From Enterobacter sp. JUb54 (lineage in GTDB: Bacteria > Pseudomonadota > Gammaproteobacteria > Enterobacterales > Enterobacteriaceae): 64,000 nucleotides of DNA. Positions 40,681 to 49,564 of this stretch are shown piece by piece. Below the pieces are notes generated by a model, which worked only from the letters and a program-made list of their open reading frames with translations, was not told where the DNA came from and made no database searches. Within the stretch, counting starts at the first letter, position 1, and the number at the start of each line of letters is the position of its first letter. A program made the translations under genes and the position numbers. Where the stretch lies: NCBI RefSeq assembly GCF_014298075.1, contig NZ_CP060418.1, positions 2,356,001 to 2,420,000 of the forward strand. Direction: 5' to 3'.

Positions 40681-40806
40681 TATTCCCGTCATACTTCAAG
40701 TTGCATGAGCGTTGGCTTTCCTCGTTCACCCCAGTCACTTACCTGAGTAAGCTCCTGGGGATTCCCTGCGTCGCCGCCTTCCTGCAACTCGAATTATTTA
40801 GGGTAT
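40681..40806. repeat. ERIC element between moaA and moaB
   Basis: The 126-bp stretch has the enterobacterial repetitive intergenic consensus layout: end motifs ACTTCAAGTTGCATGAGCGT and GCAACTCGAATTATTTAGGG, and the central inverted repeat CCCCAG-TCACTTACC / GGTAAG... read as CCCCAGTCACTTACCTGAGT with AAGCTCCTGGGG. It fills nearly the whole 147-base gap inside the moa operon and will be transcribed into a long hairpin in the mRNA. Confidence 0.9.
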
Positions 40807-40814
40807 AGAATCAA

Positions 40815-41804
40815 TTATCCGCCAATATACGACAGGTTTTGCGTAATACCGGTGTTGCCCTGATGCAGGAAATGGGTTTGTTTTTTATGGGTTAAGGCTT
40901 CAGAAATGCGTGTTTCCAGCGCCGCCTGCTGCTGGTCTTCGGCAAGCAGATCGCGTAAATCCACGCCACCGTCGCCAAACAGACACAGATGCAGTTTACC
41001 CACCGAAGAGACGCGAAGCCGGTTGCAGGTGGCGCAGAAATCTTTCTCGTACGGCATGATGAGGCCAATTTCACCGGCGTAGTCCGGGTGGCAGAAGACC
41101 TGCGCCGGGCCATCGCTGCGCTGGCTAATCTGGTGGATCCAGCCGCGGCGCAGCAGCTCATCGCGCAGGACCATGCCGGAGATATGGTGACGGCGAAACA
41201 GGTCGCTGCCCTCGCCGGTTTCCATCAGTTCAATAAAGCGCAGCTGGATGCGGCGCGGTTGGATCCACGCCAGGAAGGTGTCGAGCTGATGATGGTTCAC
41301 ATCGCGCATCAGCACGGTATTGACCTTCACTTTTTCGAAACCGGCGGCGAAGGCGGCGTCGATACCGTCCATCACCTGCTGAAATTTATCCTGCCCGGTA
41401 ATGGCATGGAACTGACGCGCATCGAGGCTATCGACGCTGACGTTAATCGCCGTCAGCCCGGCATCACGCCACTGCTGCACGTCACGGGCCAGGCGGTAGC
41501 CGTTGGTGGTGACCGCAATCTGGCGAATGGCGCTGTTTTCACGTACGGCGGCAATAATGTCGGCGAAATCACGACGTAACGACGGTTCGCCGCCGGTCAG
41601 GCGCACTTTCTCGGTGCCGAGAGCCGAAAAGGCACGCGTCACGCGACGCACTTCGTCTACGCTGAGAAAGCCTTTATTGGTGACCGCGCCGGGCTTGTAG
41701 CCATCCGGCAGGCAGTAGGTGCAACGAAAGTTACACACGTCGGTAATTGACAGGCGCAAGTAATAAAACTTACGCGCAAACGCGTCGGTAAGCTGGGAAG
41801 CCAT
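40815..41804 (-). CDS. moaA: GTP 3',8-cyclase MoaA (radical SAM)
   Basis: A 329-residue radical SAM enzyme for the first step of molybdenum cofactor synthesis. The SAM cluster cysteines are in CNFRCTYC (residues 24-31). The second cluster is in [19 protein letters not shown]. The C-terminal Gly-Gly (SYIGG) is the conserved tail needed for activity. I start at MASQLTDAF (41804) as in E. coli; the region upstream is the riboswitch, not coding. Confidence 0.96.
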   Translation of the reverse strand: MASQLTDAFARKFYYLRLSITDVCNFRCTYCLPDGYKPGAVTNKGFLSVDEVRRVTRAFSALGTEKVRLTGGEPSLRRDFADIIAAVRENSAIRQIAVTTNGYRLARDVQQWRDAGLTAINVSVDSLDARQFHAITGQDKFQQVMDGIDAAFAAGFEKVKVNTVLMRDVNHHQLDTFLAWIQPRRIQLRFIELMETGEGSDLFRRHHISGMVLRDELLRRGWIHQISQRSDGPAQVFCHPDYAGEIGLIMPYEKDFCATCNRLRVSSVGKLHLCLFGDGGVDLRDLLAEDQQQAALETRISEALTHKKQTHFLHQGNTGITQNLSYIGG

Positions 41805-41807
41805 ATA

Positions 41808-41920
41808 CACCTTTCCAAATACGGGAGACGCGGTCATTTCTTTCCACGCCCTGGTGACAGACGGAGCCGTCACGGCCAAAGCACCATATCTTGCGACACA
41901 GGTACAGGGGCTAGAGTGTT
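41808..41920 (-). promoter_or_regulatory. Moco riboswitch in the moaA leader
   Basis: The leader closely resembles the Moco RNA motif of E. coli moaA. On the minus strand it shows ACTCTAGCCCCTGTACCTG, then GGTGCTTTGGCCGTGAC, CACCAGGGCG, AGAAATGACC and the closing CCCGTATTTGGAAAGGTG just before the start codon. It should lower moaABCDE expression when molybdenum cofactor is plentiful. Confidence 0.88.
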
Positions 41921-41974
41921 AACAGGTTAATGCCGATAGTAGCGCGGATACGACGGTTTCGCCATTTTCCATTT

Positions 41975-41998
41975 CGTTATATAATTATGTATATATCG
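41975..41998. promoter_or_regulatory. ModE-binding site upstream of moaA
   Basis: The 24-bp site CGTTATAT-AATTATG-TATATATCG follows the ModE pattern TATAT-N7-TAYAT with CG ends, about 175 bases before moaA. E. coli ModE-molybdate activates moaA from such a site. It also lies 143 bases before ybhK on the other strand. Confidence 0.7.
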
Positions 41999-42140
41999 AT
42001 ACGATCGTGCATTTTCGTTACAGAATAGCCAAAAACCAGGCTTTTGCATTGATATCGGTCAGTTTGTCAGGATCCGCCCATCGTCTTTTAGGGGTAGATC
42101 GGTTACTGTGAGCCCGTTTAATCGCTATTAAGGAATCTCT

Positions 42141-43046
42141 ATGCGTACTCGTACGTTCGCCGATCTCGATCGCGTGGTGGCACTGGGCGGCGGGCACGGT
42201 CTGGGCCGGGTGATGTCGTCGCTCTCCTCGCTCGGTTCACGCCTGACCGGTATTGTCACGACCACCGATAACGGCGGTTCGACGGGTCGTATTCGTCGCT
42301 CCGAGGGCGGTATTGCCTGGGGGGATATGCGCAACTGCATTAACCAGTTGATCGCCGAACCCAGCATCGCGTCGGCGATGTTTGAGTATCGTTTTGCCGG
42401 TAATGGTGAACTTTCTGGTCATAACCTCGGAAACCTGATGTTAAAGGCGCTCGACCACCTGAGCGTGCGGCCTTTAGAGGCCATCAATTTGATCAGAAAT
42501 CTGCTGAAAGTAGACGCCTTTTTGATCCCGATGTCGGAACAACCGGTGGATTTGATGGCCATTGACCATGAAGGCCATGAAGTTTACGGCGAGGTCAATA
42601 TTGACCAGCTGCCCTGCGTCCCGCGAGAGCTGATGCTCTCCCCGCCGGTGCCCACCACCCGTGAAGCGGTGCAGGCCATTGCGCAAGCTGATTTAATCCT
42701 GATTGGGCCGGGCAGTTTCTACACCAGCCTGCTGCCTATTCTTCTGCTGGATGAGATGGCCCAGGCCCTGCGCCGCACCCCCGCGGCGATGGTGTTTATC
42801 GACAACCTAGGCAAAGAGCACAGCCCGGCCGCCAGTTTGACCCTGGCGGATCGCGTCGGGATTATGGAGCACTATATCGGCAAGCAGGTGATCGATGCGC
42901 TGATCGTCGGGCAGAATACCGATATCAGCGGTCTTGAAAACCGCACCATCGTGCAGACGCGACTGGACGCGGTTGATGTTCCCTATCGCCATGACCGGGC
43001 GCGCCTGCGTAGCGCGCTGGAGGAAGCCATTCAGGCCATCGGCTAA
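42141..43046 (+). CDS. ybhK: YbhK, YvcK/CofD-family protein (putative gluconeogenesis factor)
   Basis: A 301-residue protein of the CofD/YvcK family. The nucleotide-sugar-binding N-terminus is [17 protein letters not shown] and the phosphate loop [13 protein letters not shown]. Family members bind UDP-GlcNAc and affect cell wall and carbon metabolism. It is colinear with E. coli YbhK (302 aa). It is divergent from moaA. Confidence 0.93.
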   Translation: MRTRTFADLDRVVALGGGHGLGRVMSSLSSLGSRLTGIVTTTDNGGSTGRIRRSEGGIAWGDMRNCINQLIAEPSIASAMFEYRFAGNGELSGHNLGNLMLKALDHLSVRPLEAINLIRNLLKVDAFLIPMSEQPVDLMAIDHEGHEVYGEVNIDQLPCVPRELMLSPPVPTTREAVQAIAQADLILIGPGSFYTSLLPILLLDEMAQALRRTPAAMVFIDNLGKEHSPAASLTLADRVGIMEHYIGKQVIDALIVGQNTDISGLENRTIVQTRLDAVDVPYRHDRARLRSALEEAIQAIG

Positions 43047-43058
43047 GGCATGACGACG

Positions 43059-43096
43059 TAACGGCGACGGCAGAACCGCCGCCGTTATCTTAAAAT
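43059..43096 (+). terminator. Hairpin terminator after ybhK
   Basis: Arms TAACGGCGACGG and CCGCCGCCGTTA pair with one mismatch around a 5-base loop, followed by TCTTAAAAT. The right end abuts the PmrA box of eptA. Confidence 0.5.
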
Positions 43097-43113
43097 CTTA
43101 AGGTTGTCTTAAA
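43089..43113 (+). promoter_or_regulatory. PmrA/BasR box upstream of eptA-basRS
   Basis: CTTAAG-GTTGT-CTTAAA (43097-43113) matches the PmrA consensus CTTAAG/T-N5-CTTAAG/T with one base different. A third half-site CTTAAA (43089-43094) precedes it. It lies 47 bases before eptA, so the operon is autoregulated by BasR. Confidence 0.82.
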
Positions 43114-43159
43114 TTAACGCTGTCACCATGGCCACTATCTTAGTCCCAGGATTGTTGCC

Positions 43160-44806
43160 ATGTCGCTACTCCCGTTACGTCGGCCGGTCATGAGCCGTAC
43201 GCTTTATCTGATTCTCTTTGCGCTGTATATCGGGCTGCTGCTGAACCTCGCGTTCTATCGCCAGGTCTTCACGCTGCTGCCGGTCAACAGCCTGCATAAC
43301 TGGCTGGTGTTCCTCAGCATGCCGGTGGTCGCGTTCAGCGTGATGAATATCCTTACCACGCTGGCCTCTTTCCTTAAGCTCGACCGGCTGGTTATCAGCC
43401 TGTTCATTCTGCTCAGCGCCTCGGCTCAGTATTTTATCTGGACCTTCGGGGTGATTATCGATCGCGCCATGATCACCAACATTCTGGATACCACCCCGGC
43501 GGAAAGCTTTGCCCTGATGTCCGGCAGGATGGTTCTGACGCTGGGGCTGTCCGGCGTTCTGATGGTTGCGCTGGCCTGGTGGGTAAAAGTGGCGAAGCCG
43601 AAGACCGCGTGGCGTGGGATCCTGATGCGCCTGCTGAACATCGCCGTCTCTGCGCTGCTGATTCTGGTGGTCGCGGCGCTGTTTTATAAAGATTACGCCT
43701 CGGTCTTTCGCAACAACAAAGAGTTAGTGAAATCACTGAGCCCGTCGAACAGCATCGTGGCGATTAACTCGTGGTATTTCCACAACAAAATGGACAATTT
43801 GCCGCTGGTGAAAATTGGCGAAGATGCGACCCAGAAAGCGGAAATGCGTCACGGACCGCGCAAGAATTTAACCATTCTGGTGCTCGGCGAAACCTCCCGG
43901 GCGCAGAACTTCTCCCTCGGCGGCTACGATCGCGAAACCAACCCGCGCCTGAAACAAGACGATGTGGCCTACTTCACCAATACCACCTCATGCGGAACCG
44001 CCACCGCGGTGTCGGTGCCCTGCATGTTCTCCAATATGCCGCGCGCCCATTATGATGAAGAACTGGCGCACCATCAGGAAGGCGTACTGGATATCCTGCA
44101 ACGCGCCGGCGTTCAGGTGCTGTGGAACGACAATGACGGCGGCTGTAAGGGTGCCTGCGACCGCGTACCGCATCAGAATGTCACCGACCTGAACCTGACC
44201 GGGCAGTGCATCGATGGCGAATGTTACGATGAGGTGCTGTTCCATAATCTGGAAAGCTACATCGATAATTTGCAACAGGATGGCATTATCGTGCTGCACA
44301 CTATCGGCAGCCATGGCCCGACGTACTACAATCGCTATCCTGCTGAATTCAAGAAATTTACCCCAACCTGCGAAACCAACGAAATCCAGAGTTGTACTCA
44401 GCAGCAGTTGACCAATACTTACGACAACACGATCTTATATGTCGATTATGTGGTGGATAAAGCCATCAAATTATTGCAGTCAAAGCAGGATAAATTCACC
44501 ACCAGCCTGGTGTATCTCTCCGACCACGGTGAGTCGCTCGGCGAAGATGGGGTCTATTTACACGGACTGCCGTGGTCCATCGCCCCGGAGACGCAAAAAC
44601 ATGTGCCGATGCTGATCTGGCTGTCAGCGGATTACCAGCAGCGCTATGGCGTCTCCAGCCAGTGTCTGCAGCAGAAAGCCAAAACGGAGCCTTATTCTCA
44701 GGATAATCTGTTCTCCACCCTGCTCGGTTTACTGGGGGTCAATACCCACGAGTACCGGGCAGCTGACGATATTTTAACGCCATGCAGAAGCGAGGCCGGT
44801 AGATGA
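43160..44806 (+). CDS. eptA: Lipid A phosphoethanolamine transferase EptA (PmrC)
   Basis: A 548-residue inner-membrane enzyme that adds phosphoethanolamine to lipid A and gives polymyxin resistance. Five hydrophobic helices span about 13-175. The periplasmic domain contains GETSRAQN with Glu244, the nucleophile Thr280 in [17 protein letters not shown], many Cys residues for disulphides and the metal site [18 protein letters not shown]. It is chromosomal PmrC, not a transferred mcr gene, judging by its operon with basRS. The stop overlaps basR by 4 bases. Confidence 0.93.
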   Translation: MSLLPLRRPVMSRTLYLILFALYIGLLLNLAFYRQVFTLLPVNSLHNWLVFLSMPVVAFSVMNILTTLASFLKLDRLVISLFILLSASAQYFIWTFGVIIDRAMITNILDTTPAESFALMSGRMVLTLGLSGVLMVALAWWVKVAKPKTAWRGILMRLLNIAVSALLILVVAALFYKDYASVFRNNKELVKSLSPSNSIVAINSWYFHNKMDNLPLVKIGEDATQKAEMRHGPRKNLTILVLGETSRAQNFSLGGYDRETNPRLKQDDVAYFTNTTSCGTATAVSVPCMFSNMPRAHYDEELAHHQEGVLDILQRAGVQVLWNDNDGGCKGACDRVPHQNVTDLNLTGQCIDGECYDEVLFHNLESYIDNLQQDGIIVLHTIGSHGPTYYNRYPAEFKKFTPTCETNEIQSCTQQQLTNTYDNTILYVDYVVDKAIKLLQSKQDKFTTSLVYLSDHGESLGEDGVYLHGLPWSIAPETQKHVPMLIWLSADYQQRYGVSSQCLQQKAKTEPYSQDNLFSTLLGLLGVNTHEYRAADDILTPCRSEAGR

Positions 44807-45474
44807 AAATCTTAGTCATTGAAGACGACGCACTCCTGTTACAGGGATTGATTCTGGCGATGCAAAGCGAGGGGTACGTCTGTGATGGCGTCGCCACCGC
44901 CCATGAGGCCGCGCTGTCTCTCGCCAGCAACCACTACAGCTTGATCGTGCTGGACCTGGGCCTGCCGGATGAAGACGGCCTGCACTTCCTGGCGCGCATG
45001 CGCCGGGAAAAATTCACTCAGCCGGTGCTGATCCTCACCGCCCGCGACACCGTCGACGATCGGATTAGCGGTCTTGATACCGGGGCGGATGATTATCTGG
45101 TGAAACCCTTCGCCCTGGAAGAGCTGAATGCCCGCATCCGCGCCCTGCTCCGCCGCCATAATAACCAGGGCGACAATGAGATGTCCGTCGGCGATCTGCG
45201 GCTGAATATCACCCGTCGCCAGGTCTGGCTGGGCGACAATGCGCTGGACCTGACGCCGAAAGAGTACGCCCTGCTCTCACGCCTGATGATGAAAGCGGGT
45301 AGCCCGGTGCACCGCGAAATTCTCTACAACGATATCTACAGCTGGGACAACGAGCCGGCCACCAACACGCTGGAAGTGCATATCCATAACCTGCGCGATA
45401 AAGTCGGCAAGGCCCGTATTCGCACGGTCCGGGGATTTGGCTATATGCTGGTGAATCAATCAGAGACGGAATAA
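44803..45474 (+). CDS. basR: Response regulator BasR (PmrA)
   Basis: A 223-residue OmpR-family regulator: receiver domain with Asp51 as the phosphorylation site ([14 protein letters not shown]), Lys near 101 (DDYLVKPF), and the C-terminal winged helix ending [11 protein letters not shown]. It matches PmrA of enterics, and the neighbours eptA and basS confirm it. Its recognition sites occur at 43097 and 46702 in this window. Confidence 0.94.
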   Translation: MKILVIEDDALLLQGLILAMQSEGYVCDGVATAHEAALSLASNHYSLIVLDLGLPDEDGLHFLARMRREKFTQPVLILTARDTVDDRISGLDTGADDYLVKPFALEELNARIRALLRRHNNQGDNEMSVGDLRLNITRRQVWLGDNALDLTPKEYALLSRLMMKAGSPVHREILYNDIYSWDNEPATNTLEVHIHNLRDKVGKARIRTVRGFGYMLVNQSETE

Positions 45475-45478
45475 CGCC

Positions 45479-46588
45479 ATGGCACTGTTCGCAAGTGAAA
45501 ACTGGACGATGCGTCATCGCCTGCTGCTGACCATTGGCGCCATTCTGGTCGTGTGCCAGCTGATCAGCGTCTTCTGGCTGTGGCATGAAAGCAAAGAGCA
45601 GATCCAGCTGCTGGTGGCGAGCGCCATCGAAGGACATAACAATCAGAAGCACGTCGAGCACGAAGTGCGGGAGGCGGTTGCCAGCTTACTGATCCCCAGC
45701 CTGCTGATCGTCGGCCTGGCGCTGTACATCAGCATGCTGGCGGTGAGAAAAATTACCCGTCCGCTGTCGACGCTGCAAAGTGAGCTCGAAAGCCGCACCC
45801 CGGACAACCTGCAGCCCATCACCCTGACGGAATCGGTCCCGGAAGTAACGGCGGTGACGACGGCCATCAATCAGCTGGTGTCCCGACTGAACCTGACGCT
45901 CGACCGCGAGCGGCTGTTCACCGCCGATGTCGCCCATGAGCTACGCACGCCGTTAGCCGGTCTGCGCCTGCACCTTGAGCTGATGTCCAGGGCGCACAAC
46001 GTCGAGGTGACGCCGCTGATCCAGCGTCTGGATCTGATGACCAACAGCATTTCGCAGCTGCTACAGCTGGCCCGTGTCGGCCAGTCGTTTTCCGCCGGTA
46101 GCTATCAGCGTGTCGCGCTGCGCGAAGATGTGATCGAACCGGTGCGCGACGAGCTGGAAACCATGCTCGCACAACGCCAGCAAACGCTGGAGGTTGTCTG
46201 CCTGTCTGAAAGTGGTTGTGAGGATGTGATTGTCTCCGGTGACGCGACGTTGCTGCGGGTGGCACTGCGTAACCTGGTGGAAAACGCCCATCGCTACAGC
46301 CCGATACAATCGGTGGTCAAAATCTCAATTCAGGCAGGCGCCACGCCGGTTATTGCGGTGGAAGATCAGGGGCCGGGGATTGATGAAGCGAAAAGCGGTG
46401 AGCTGAGCAAAGCGTTTGTCCGCATGGACAGCCGCTATGGCGGGATTGGCCTGGGGTTAAGTATTGTGACGCGCATCGTCCAGCTGCACGATGCCCAGTT
46501 CTTTTTACATAACCGCCAGCCGGGCCCTGGCGTACGGGGCTGGATCCAGTTTCCCGCGCTGTCGCGTCAGAAGGTCAAAACCCACTGA
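45479..46588 (+). CDS. basS: Sensor histidine kinase BasS (PmrB)
   Basis: A 369-residue inner-membrane kinase: TM1 at about 15-35, a short periplasmic loop (37-66), TM2 at about 69-88, HAMP, and the H-box FTADVAHELRTPLAGL with His153. ATPase boxes are NLVENAHRYSP (N), EDQGPGIDE (G1) and GIGLGLSIV (G2). The loop has two ExxE motifs (Glu37-Glu40, Glu62-Glu65), the type that binds Fe(III) in PmrB. The start lies 5 bases after basR. An alternative start is Met11. Confidence 0.93.
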   Translation: MALFASENWTMRHRLLLTIGAILVVCQLISVFWLWHESKEQIQLLVASAIEGHNNQKHVEHEVREAVASLLIPSLLIVGLALYISMLAVRKITRPLSTLQSELESRTPDNLQPITLTESVPEVTAVTTAINQLVSRLNLTLDRERLFTADVAHELRTPLAGLRLHLELMSRAHNVEVTPLIQRLDLMTNSISQLLQLARVGQSFSAGSYQRVALREDVIEPVRDELETMLAQRQQTLEVVCLSESGCEDVIVSGDATLLRVALRNLVENAHRYSPIQSVVKISIQAGATPVIAVEDQGPGIDEAKSGELSKAFVRMDSRYGGIGLGLSIVTRIVQLHDAQFFLHNRQPGPGVRGWIQFPALSRQKVKTH

Positions 46589-46659
46589 TGGAAAAAGGCG
46601 ACCACCACGATAAACGCGCAGGTCACGGCCAGATACTCACGGATGTTTAATTTTTGCAT
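46567..46659 (-). CDS. pmrR: Small membrane peptide, PmrR-like (candidate LpxT inhibitor)
   Basis: A 30-codon frame on the minus strand begins MQKLNIREYLAVTCAFIVVV and continues to HQWVLTF, with one membrane helix (about residues 10-27). An ungapped match to E. coli PmrR gives seven identities over the last 23 residues (Glu, Leu, Val-Val, Phe, Trp, Thr) and mostly conservative changes. GAGGA lies about 8 bases before the ATG. An exact PmrA box lies 43 bases upstream. In Salmonella PmrR is made under PmrA and inhibits LpxT. Its 3' end overlaps basS by 22 bases on the opposite strand. Confidence 0.75.
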   Translation of the reverse strand: MQKLNIREYLAVTCAFIVVVAFFHQWVLTF

Positions 46660-46691
46660 GACACTATCCTCATCAGAATGGGGATAGTGTC
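46660..46691 (-). promoter_or_regulatory. Leader hairpin covering the pmrR ribosome site
   Basis: On the minus strand GACACTATCC and GGATAGTGTC form a 10-bp perfect stem with a 12-base loop, ending exactly at the base before the ATG. The Shine-Dalgarno GAGGAT is in the 3' arm, so it is closed when the hairpin forms. This suggests translational control or an RNA partner. Confidence 0.7.
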
Positions 46692-46701
46692 GCCTGGCAA
46701 G

Positions 46702-46718
46702 ATTAAGCTGACATTAAG
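46702..46718 (-). promoter_or_regulatory. Exact PmrA/BasR box upstream of pmrR
   Basis: On the minus strand the sequence reads CTTAAT-GTCAG-CTTAAT, two identical half-sites 5 bases apart, as PmrA requires. It sits between the uvrB stop and the small gene. It supports direct BasR activation of pmrR. Confidence 0.82.
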
Positions 46719-46806
46719 CCAACGATTAAATGCGGACGAAAGATAAAAAATCAGCGCGCCGTCACGCTGTACTGCCGCTCCGGCACGGTAATTTCCGCAA
46801 TCCAGG

Positions 46807-48828
46807 TTACGAAGCGGCAATAAACAGCTCGCGCAGCTGATGCAGCTGGTCGCGAATCTGCGCCGCCTCTTCGAACTCGAGGTTCTGCGCGTGCTGCATC
46901 ATCAGCCCTTCCAGCTCGTGAATTTTCTGCTGGAGCGCTTTCGGCGTCAGCACCACTTCCGGGGTATCTGCCTCCACCGGCGAACGTGATTTGCCGCGCC
47001 CTTTGGCTTTGGTTTTGGCGATGTTGCTGCCCAGCGCCAGAATATCGACCACTTTTTTATTCAGCCCCTGCGGGGTAATACCGTGCTCTTCGTTATAGCG
47101 CTGCTGCTTCTCACGACGACGCTCCGTCTCGCTGATAGCTTTCGCCATCGAGGCGGTGATCTTGTCGCCATACAGAATCGCTTTACCGTTGATATTACGC
47201 GCCGCACGGCCAATGGTCTGAATCAGCGAGCGCTCGGAACGCAGGAAACCTTCTTTGTCGGCATCGAGGATCGCCACCAGTGAGACTTCCGGCATATCCA
47301 GCCCTTCACGCAGCAGGTTAATCCCCACCAGCACATCAAACTCGCCCAGCCGCAGGTCGCGGATGATTTCCATGCGCTCCACGGTGTCGATATCCGAGTG
47401 CAGGTAGCGCACGCGCTCGCCGTGCTCTTCGAGATACTCCGTCAGGTCTTCCGCCATGCGTTTGGTCAGGGTGGTCACCAGCACACGTTCATTGATGACC
47501 ACGCGGGTACGAATTTCTGACAGCAGGTCATCGACCTGGGTGGCCACCGGACGCACTTCAATAATGGGATCCAGCAACCCGGTCGGACGTACCACCTGAT
47601 CGACCACTTCATCGCCGGATTTTTCCAGCTCGTACGGCCCAGGCGTTGCCGACACATAGATAGTCTGCGGCGCCAGCGCCTCAAACTCTTCAAATTTCAT
47701 CGGGCGGTTATCCAGCGCGGAAGGCAGTCGGAAGCCGTACTCCACGAGGGTCTCTTTACGCGCCCGGTCCCCACGATACATGCCGCCAATTTGCGGGATG
47801 GTGACGTGGGATTCATCGATAACCAGCAAACCGTCCGCCGGCAGGTAATCGAACAGCGTTGGCGGTGGCTCGCCCGGACCACGCCCGGAGAGATAGCGCG
47901 AGTAGTTTTCGATGCCGGAGCAGTACCCTAGCTCGTTCATCATCTCGAGGTCAAACTGCGTGCGCTGCGACAGCCGCTGCTCTTCCAGCAGCTTATTGTT
48001 GTCCAGCAGCACTTTGCGCCTTTCCGCCAGCTCGACTTTGATCTCTTCCATCGCCTGCACAATGCGCTCACGCGGCGTAACGTAGTGCGTTTTCGGGTAG
48101 ATGGTAAAGCGCGGGATGGTGGATTCAACCTGGCCGGTCAGCGGGTCGAACAGCGACAGTCGCTCGACCTCTTCGTCAAACAGTTCGATCCGCAACGCAA
48201 CGTCGTCTGATTCCGCCGGGAAGACGTCAATCACCTCGCCACGCACCCGGAAGGTACCGCGCTGGAAGGCCTGATCGTTGCGGGTGTACTGCAGCTCTGC
48301 CAGGCGACGCAAAATCGCCCGCTGGTCGATGAGCATCCCGGTGGTCAGGTGCAGCATCATCTTCAGGTAGAGATCAGGATCGCCCAGACCGTAAATGGCC
48401 GACACCGACGCCACCACCACGACATCGCGCCGCTCAAGCAGCGCCTTGGTCGCCGAGAGACGCATCTGCTCGATGTGTTCGTTCACCGATGCGTCTTTCT
48501 CAATGAAGGTGTCGGAGCTCGGCACGTAGGCTTCAGGCTGATAATAGTCGTAGTAGGAGACGAAATACTCCACCGCGTTTTCCGGGAAGAACTCTTTCAT
48601 TTCACCGTACAGCTGCGCTGCCAGGGTTTTGTTCGGCGCCAGCACCATGGTCGGGCGCTGGAGATCGGCAATAACGTTAGCGATGGTGAAGGTCTTACCC
48701 GACCCGGTCACCCCCAGCAGGGTTTGATGCGCCAGGCCATCTTCCAGCCCCTCTTCCAGACGCCGGATGGCTTCCGGCTGGTCACCAGAGGGACGGAATG
48801 GGGAATGCAGCGTGAACGTTTTACTCAT
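46807..48828 (-). CDS. uvrB: Excinuclease ABC subunit B (UvrB)
   Basis: A 673-residue helicase-like damage verification subunit of nucleotide excision repair. Walker A is [10 protein letters not shown] (about 39-48), the beta-hairpin [16 protein letters not shown] is at about 90-110, helicase motif VI is QTIGRAARN, and the C-terminal UVR domain [24 protein letters not shown] binds UvrC. Same length as E. coli UvrB. Control is by LexA. Confidence 0.97.
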   Translation of the reverse strand: MSKTFTLHSPFRPSGDQPEAIRRLEEGLEDGLAHQTLLGVTGSGKTFTIANVIADLQRPTMVLAPNKTLAAQLYGEMKEFFPENAVEYFVSYYDYYQPEAYVPSSDTFIEKDASVNEHIEQMRLSATKALLERRDVVVVASVSAIYGLGDPDLYLKMMLHLTTGMLIDQRAILRRLAELQYTRNDQAFQRGTFRVRGEVIDVFPAESDDVALRIELFDEEVERLSLFDPLTGQVESTIPRFTIYPKTHYVTPRERIVQAMEEIKVELAERRKVLLDNNKLLEEQRLSQRTQFDLEMMNELGYCSGIENYSRYLSGRGPGEPPPTLFDYLPADGLLVIDESHVTIPQIGGMYRGDRARKETLVEYGFRLPSALDNRPMKFEEFEALAPQTIYVSATPGPYELEKSGDEVVDQVVRPTGLLDPIIEVRPVATQVDDLLSEIRTRVVINERVLVTTLTKRMAEDLTEYLEEHGERVRYLHSDIDTVERMEIIRDLRLGEFDVLVGINLLREGLDMPEVSLVAILDADKEGFLRSERSLIQTIGRAARNINGKAILYGDKITASMAKAISETERRREKQQRYNEEHGITPQGLNKKVVDILALGSNIAKTKAKGRGKSRSPVEADTPEVVLTPKALQQKIHELEGLMMQHAQNLEFEEAAQIRDQLHQLRELFIAAS

Positions 48829-48917
48829 ATATCTGGCCCTGAAGAAGGATGGGACGCCTGGTGGTATGCGGCAGGTGTTTAATTCTACCCTTCACGCCAG
48901 CTTTTGCCAATAAATAA

Positions 48918-48937
48918 TACTGTACATAAAAACAGTA
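48918..48937. promoter_or_regulatory. LexA (SOS) box of uvrB
   Basis: TACTGTACATAAAAACAGTA has both half-sites TACTG and CAGTA perfect with a 10-base centre, 90 bases before uvrB. Confidence 0.9.
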
Positions 48938-49239
48938 TCACATTATTGTTTATGCTCACCGTGGCGGGAAGGTGACTCATTTTGGGGTGAAAGCTGACCA
49001 TCTTGCAGAATAATCCGCCAGACAGTAGGGTTATCCCCAGAAAAATTTATCATTTAACATTTGTCAAGCAAGGTAATGAATCTTTTATGGCAGCAGGTGA
49101 CACTTTCCTTACAGCCATTGCTTTTATTCAACCAATTGATTTTTAATGATATTAAACAAAAGATGGGTTTCGCGCCAATTCAGCCGCAGGCCGCGTAATC
49201 TCTAGCTTACCGCAAGTTCTCTAACTCTAATACACAAGG

Positions 49240-49248
49240 TTATCCACA
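49240..49248 (+). promoter_or_regulatory. DnaA box upstream of uvrB
   Basis: TTATCCACA is a consensus DnaA 9-mer. It lies 412 bases before uvrB in the long gap 48829-49564. That gap holds regulatory sites only; I see no supported gene in it. Confidence 0.5.
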
Positions 49249-49391
49249 GGAATAGTGGATAAGTGTCTGCAGGCCTTGACCACTGCCACCCCGCCGAAAT
49301 CGACCGACCGTCAAAAACCAGCGCCTAAAAAAAATTATCGAATTATTTTTGATATTTATCAGCTAAAGAGGCCTGCCTTTTTGTTGCTTTC

Positions 49392-49430
49392 TGCACCATT
49401 TTTCATGCGCTTTAGCACCGGGAAAGTGCA
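49392..49430 (+). promoter_or_regulatory. NtrC-like sites upstream of the UrtE-like gene
   Basis: AGCACCGGGAAAGTGCA (49414-49430) has both NtrC half-sites at the right 7-base spacing, with one mismatch. TGCACCATTTTTCATGC (49392-49408) keeps the left half and centre only. The two centres are 22 bp apart and about 110 and 130 bases before the predicted start of transcription. Confidence 0.6.
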
Positions 49431-49504
49431 ACCGTCTCGTTGCCCCACCGCCGTCATGGCCTGTGATACCTGTTCTGACAGAAAAAACCGGAACATCTTT
49501 TTCC

Positions 49505-49520
49505 TGGCAAGAGATTTGCA
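49505..49520 (+). promoter_or_regulatory. Sigma54 promoter of the UrtE-like gene
   Basis: TGGCAAG-AGAT-TTGCA fits the consensus TGGCACG-N4-TTGCW at all but one position, with exact spacing. It ends 44 bases before the ATG at 49565. Confidence 0.8.
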
Positions 49521-49564
49521 GAATCTTCATGTCGCTCACTATCCCCGAAAAGGAGAAAACGTCT

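Noticed and set aside
43160-44806. eptA considered as a transferred mcr-type colistin-resistance gene
   Set aside because: It is in an operon with basRS behind a PmrA box, has base use like its neighbours and no mobile element around it; it is the chromosomal pmrC.
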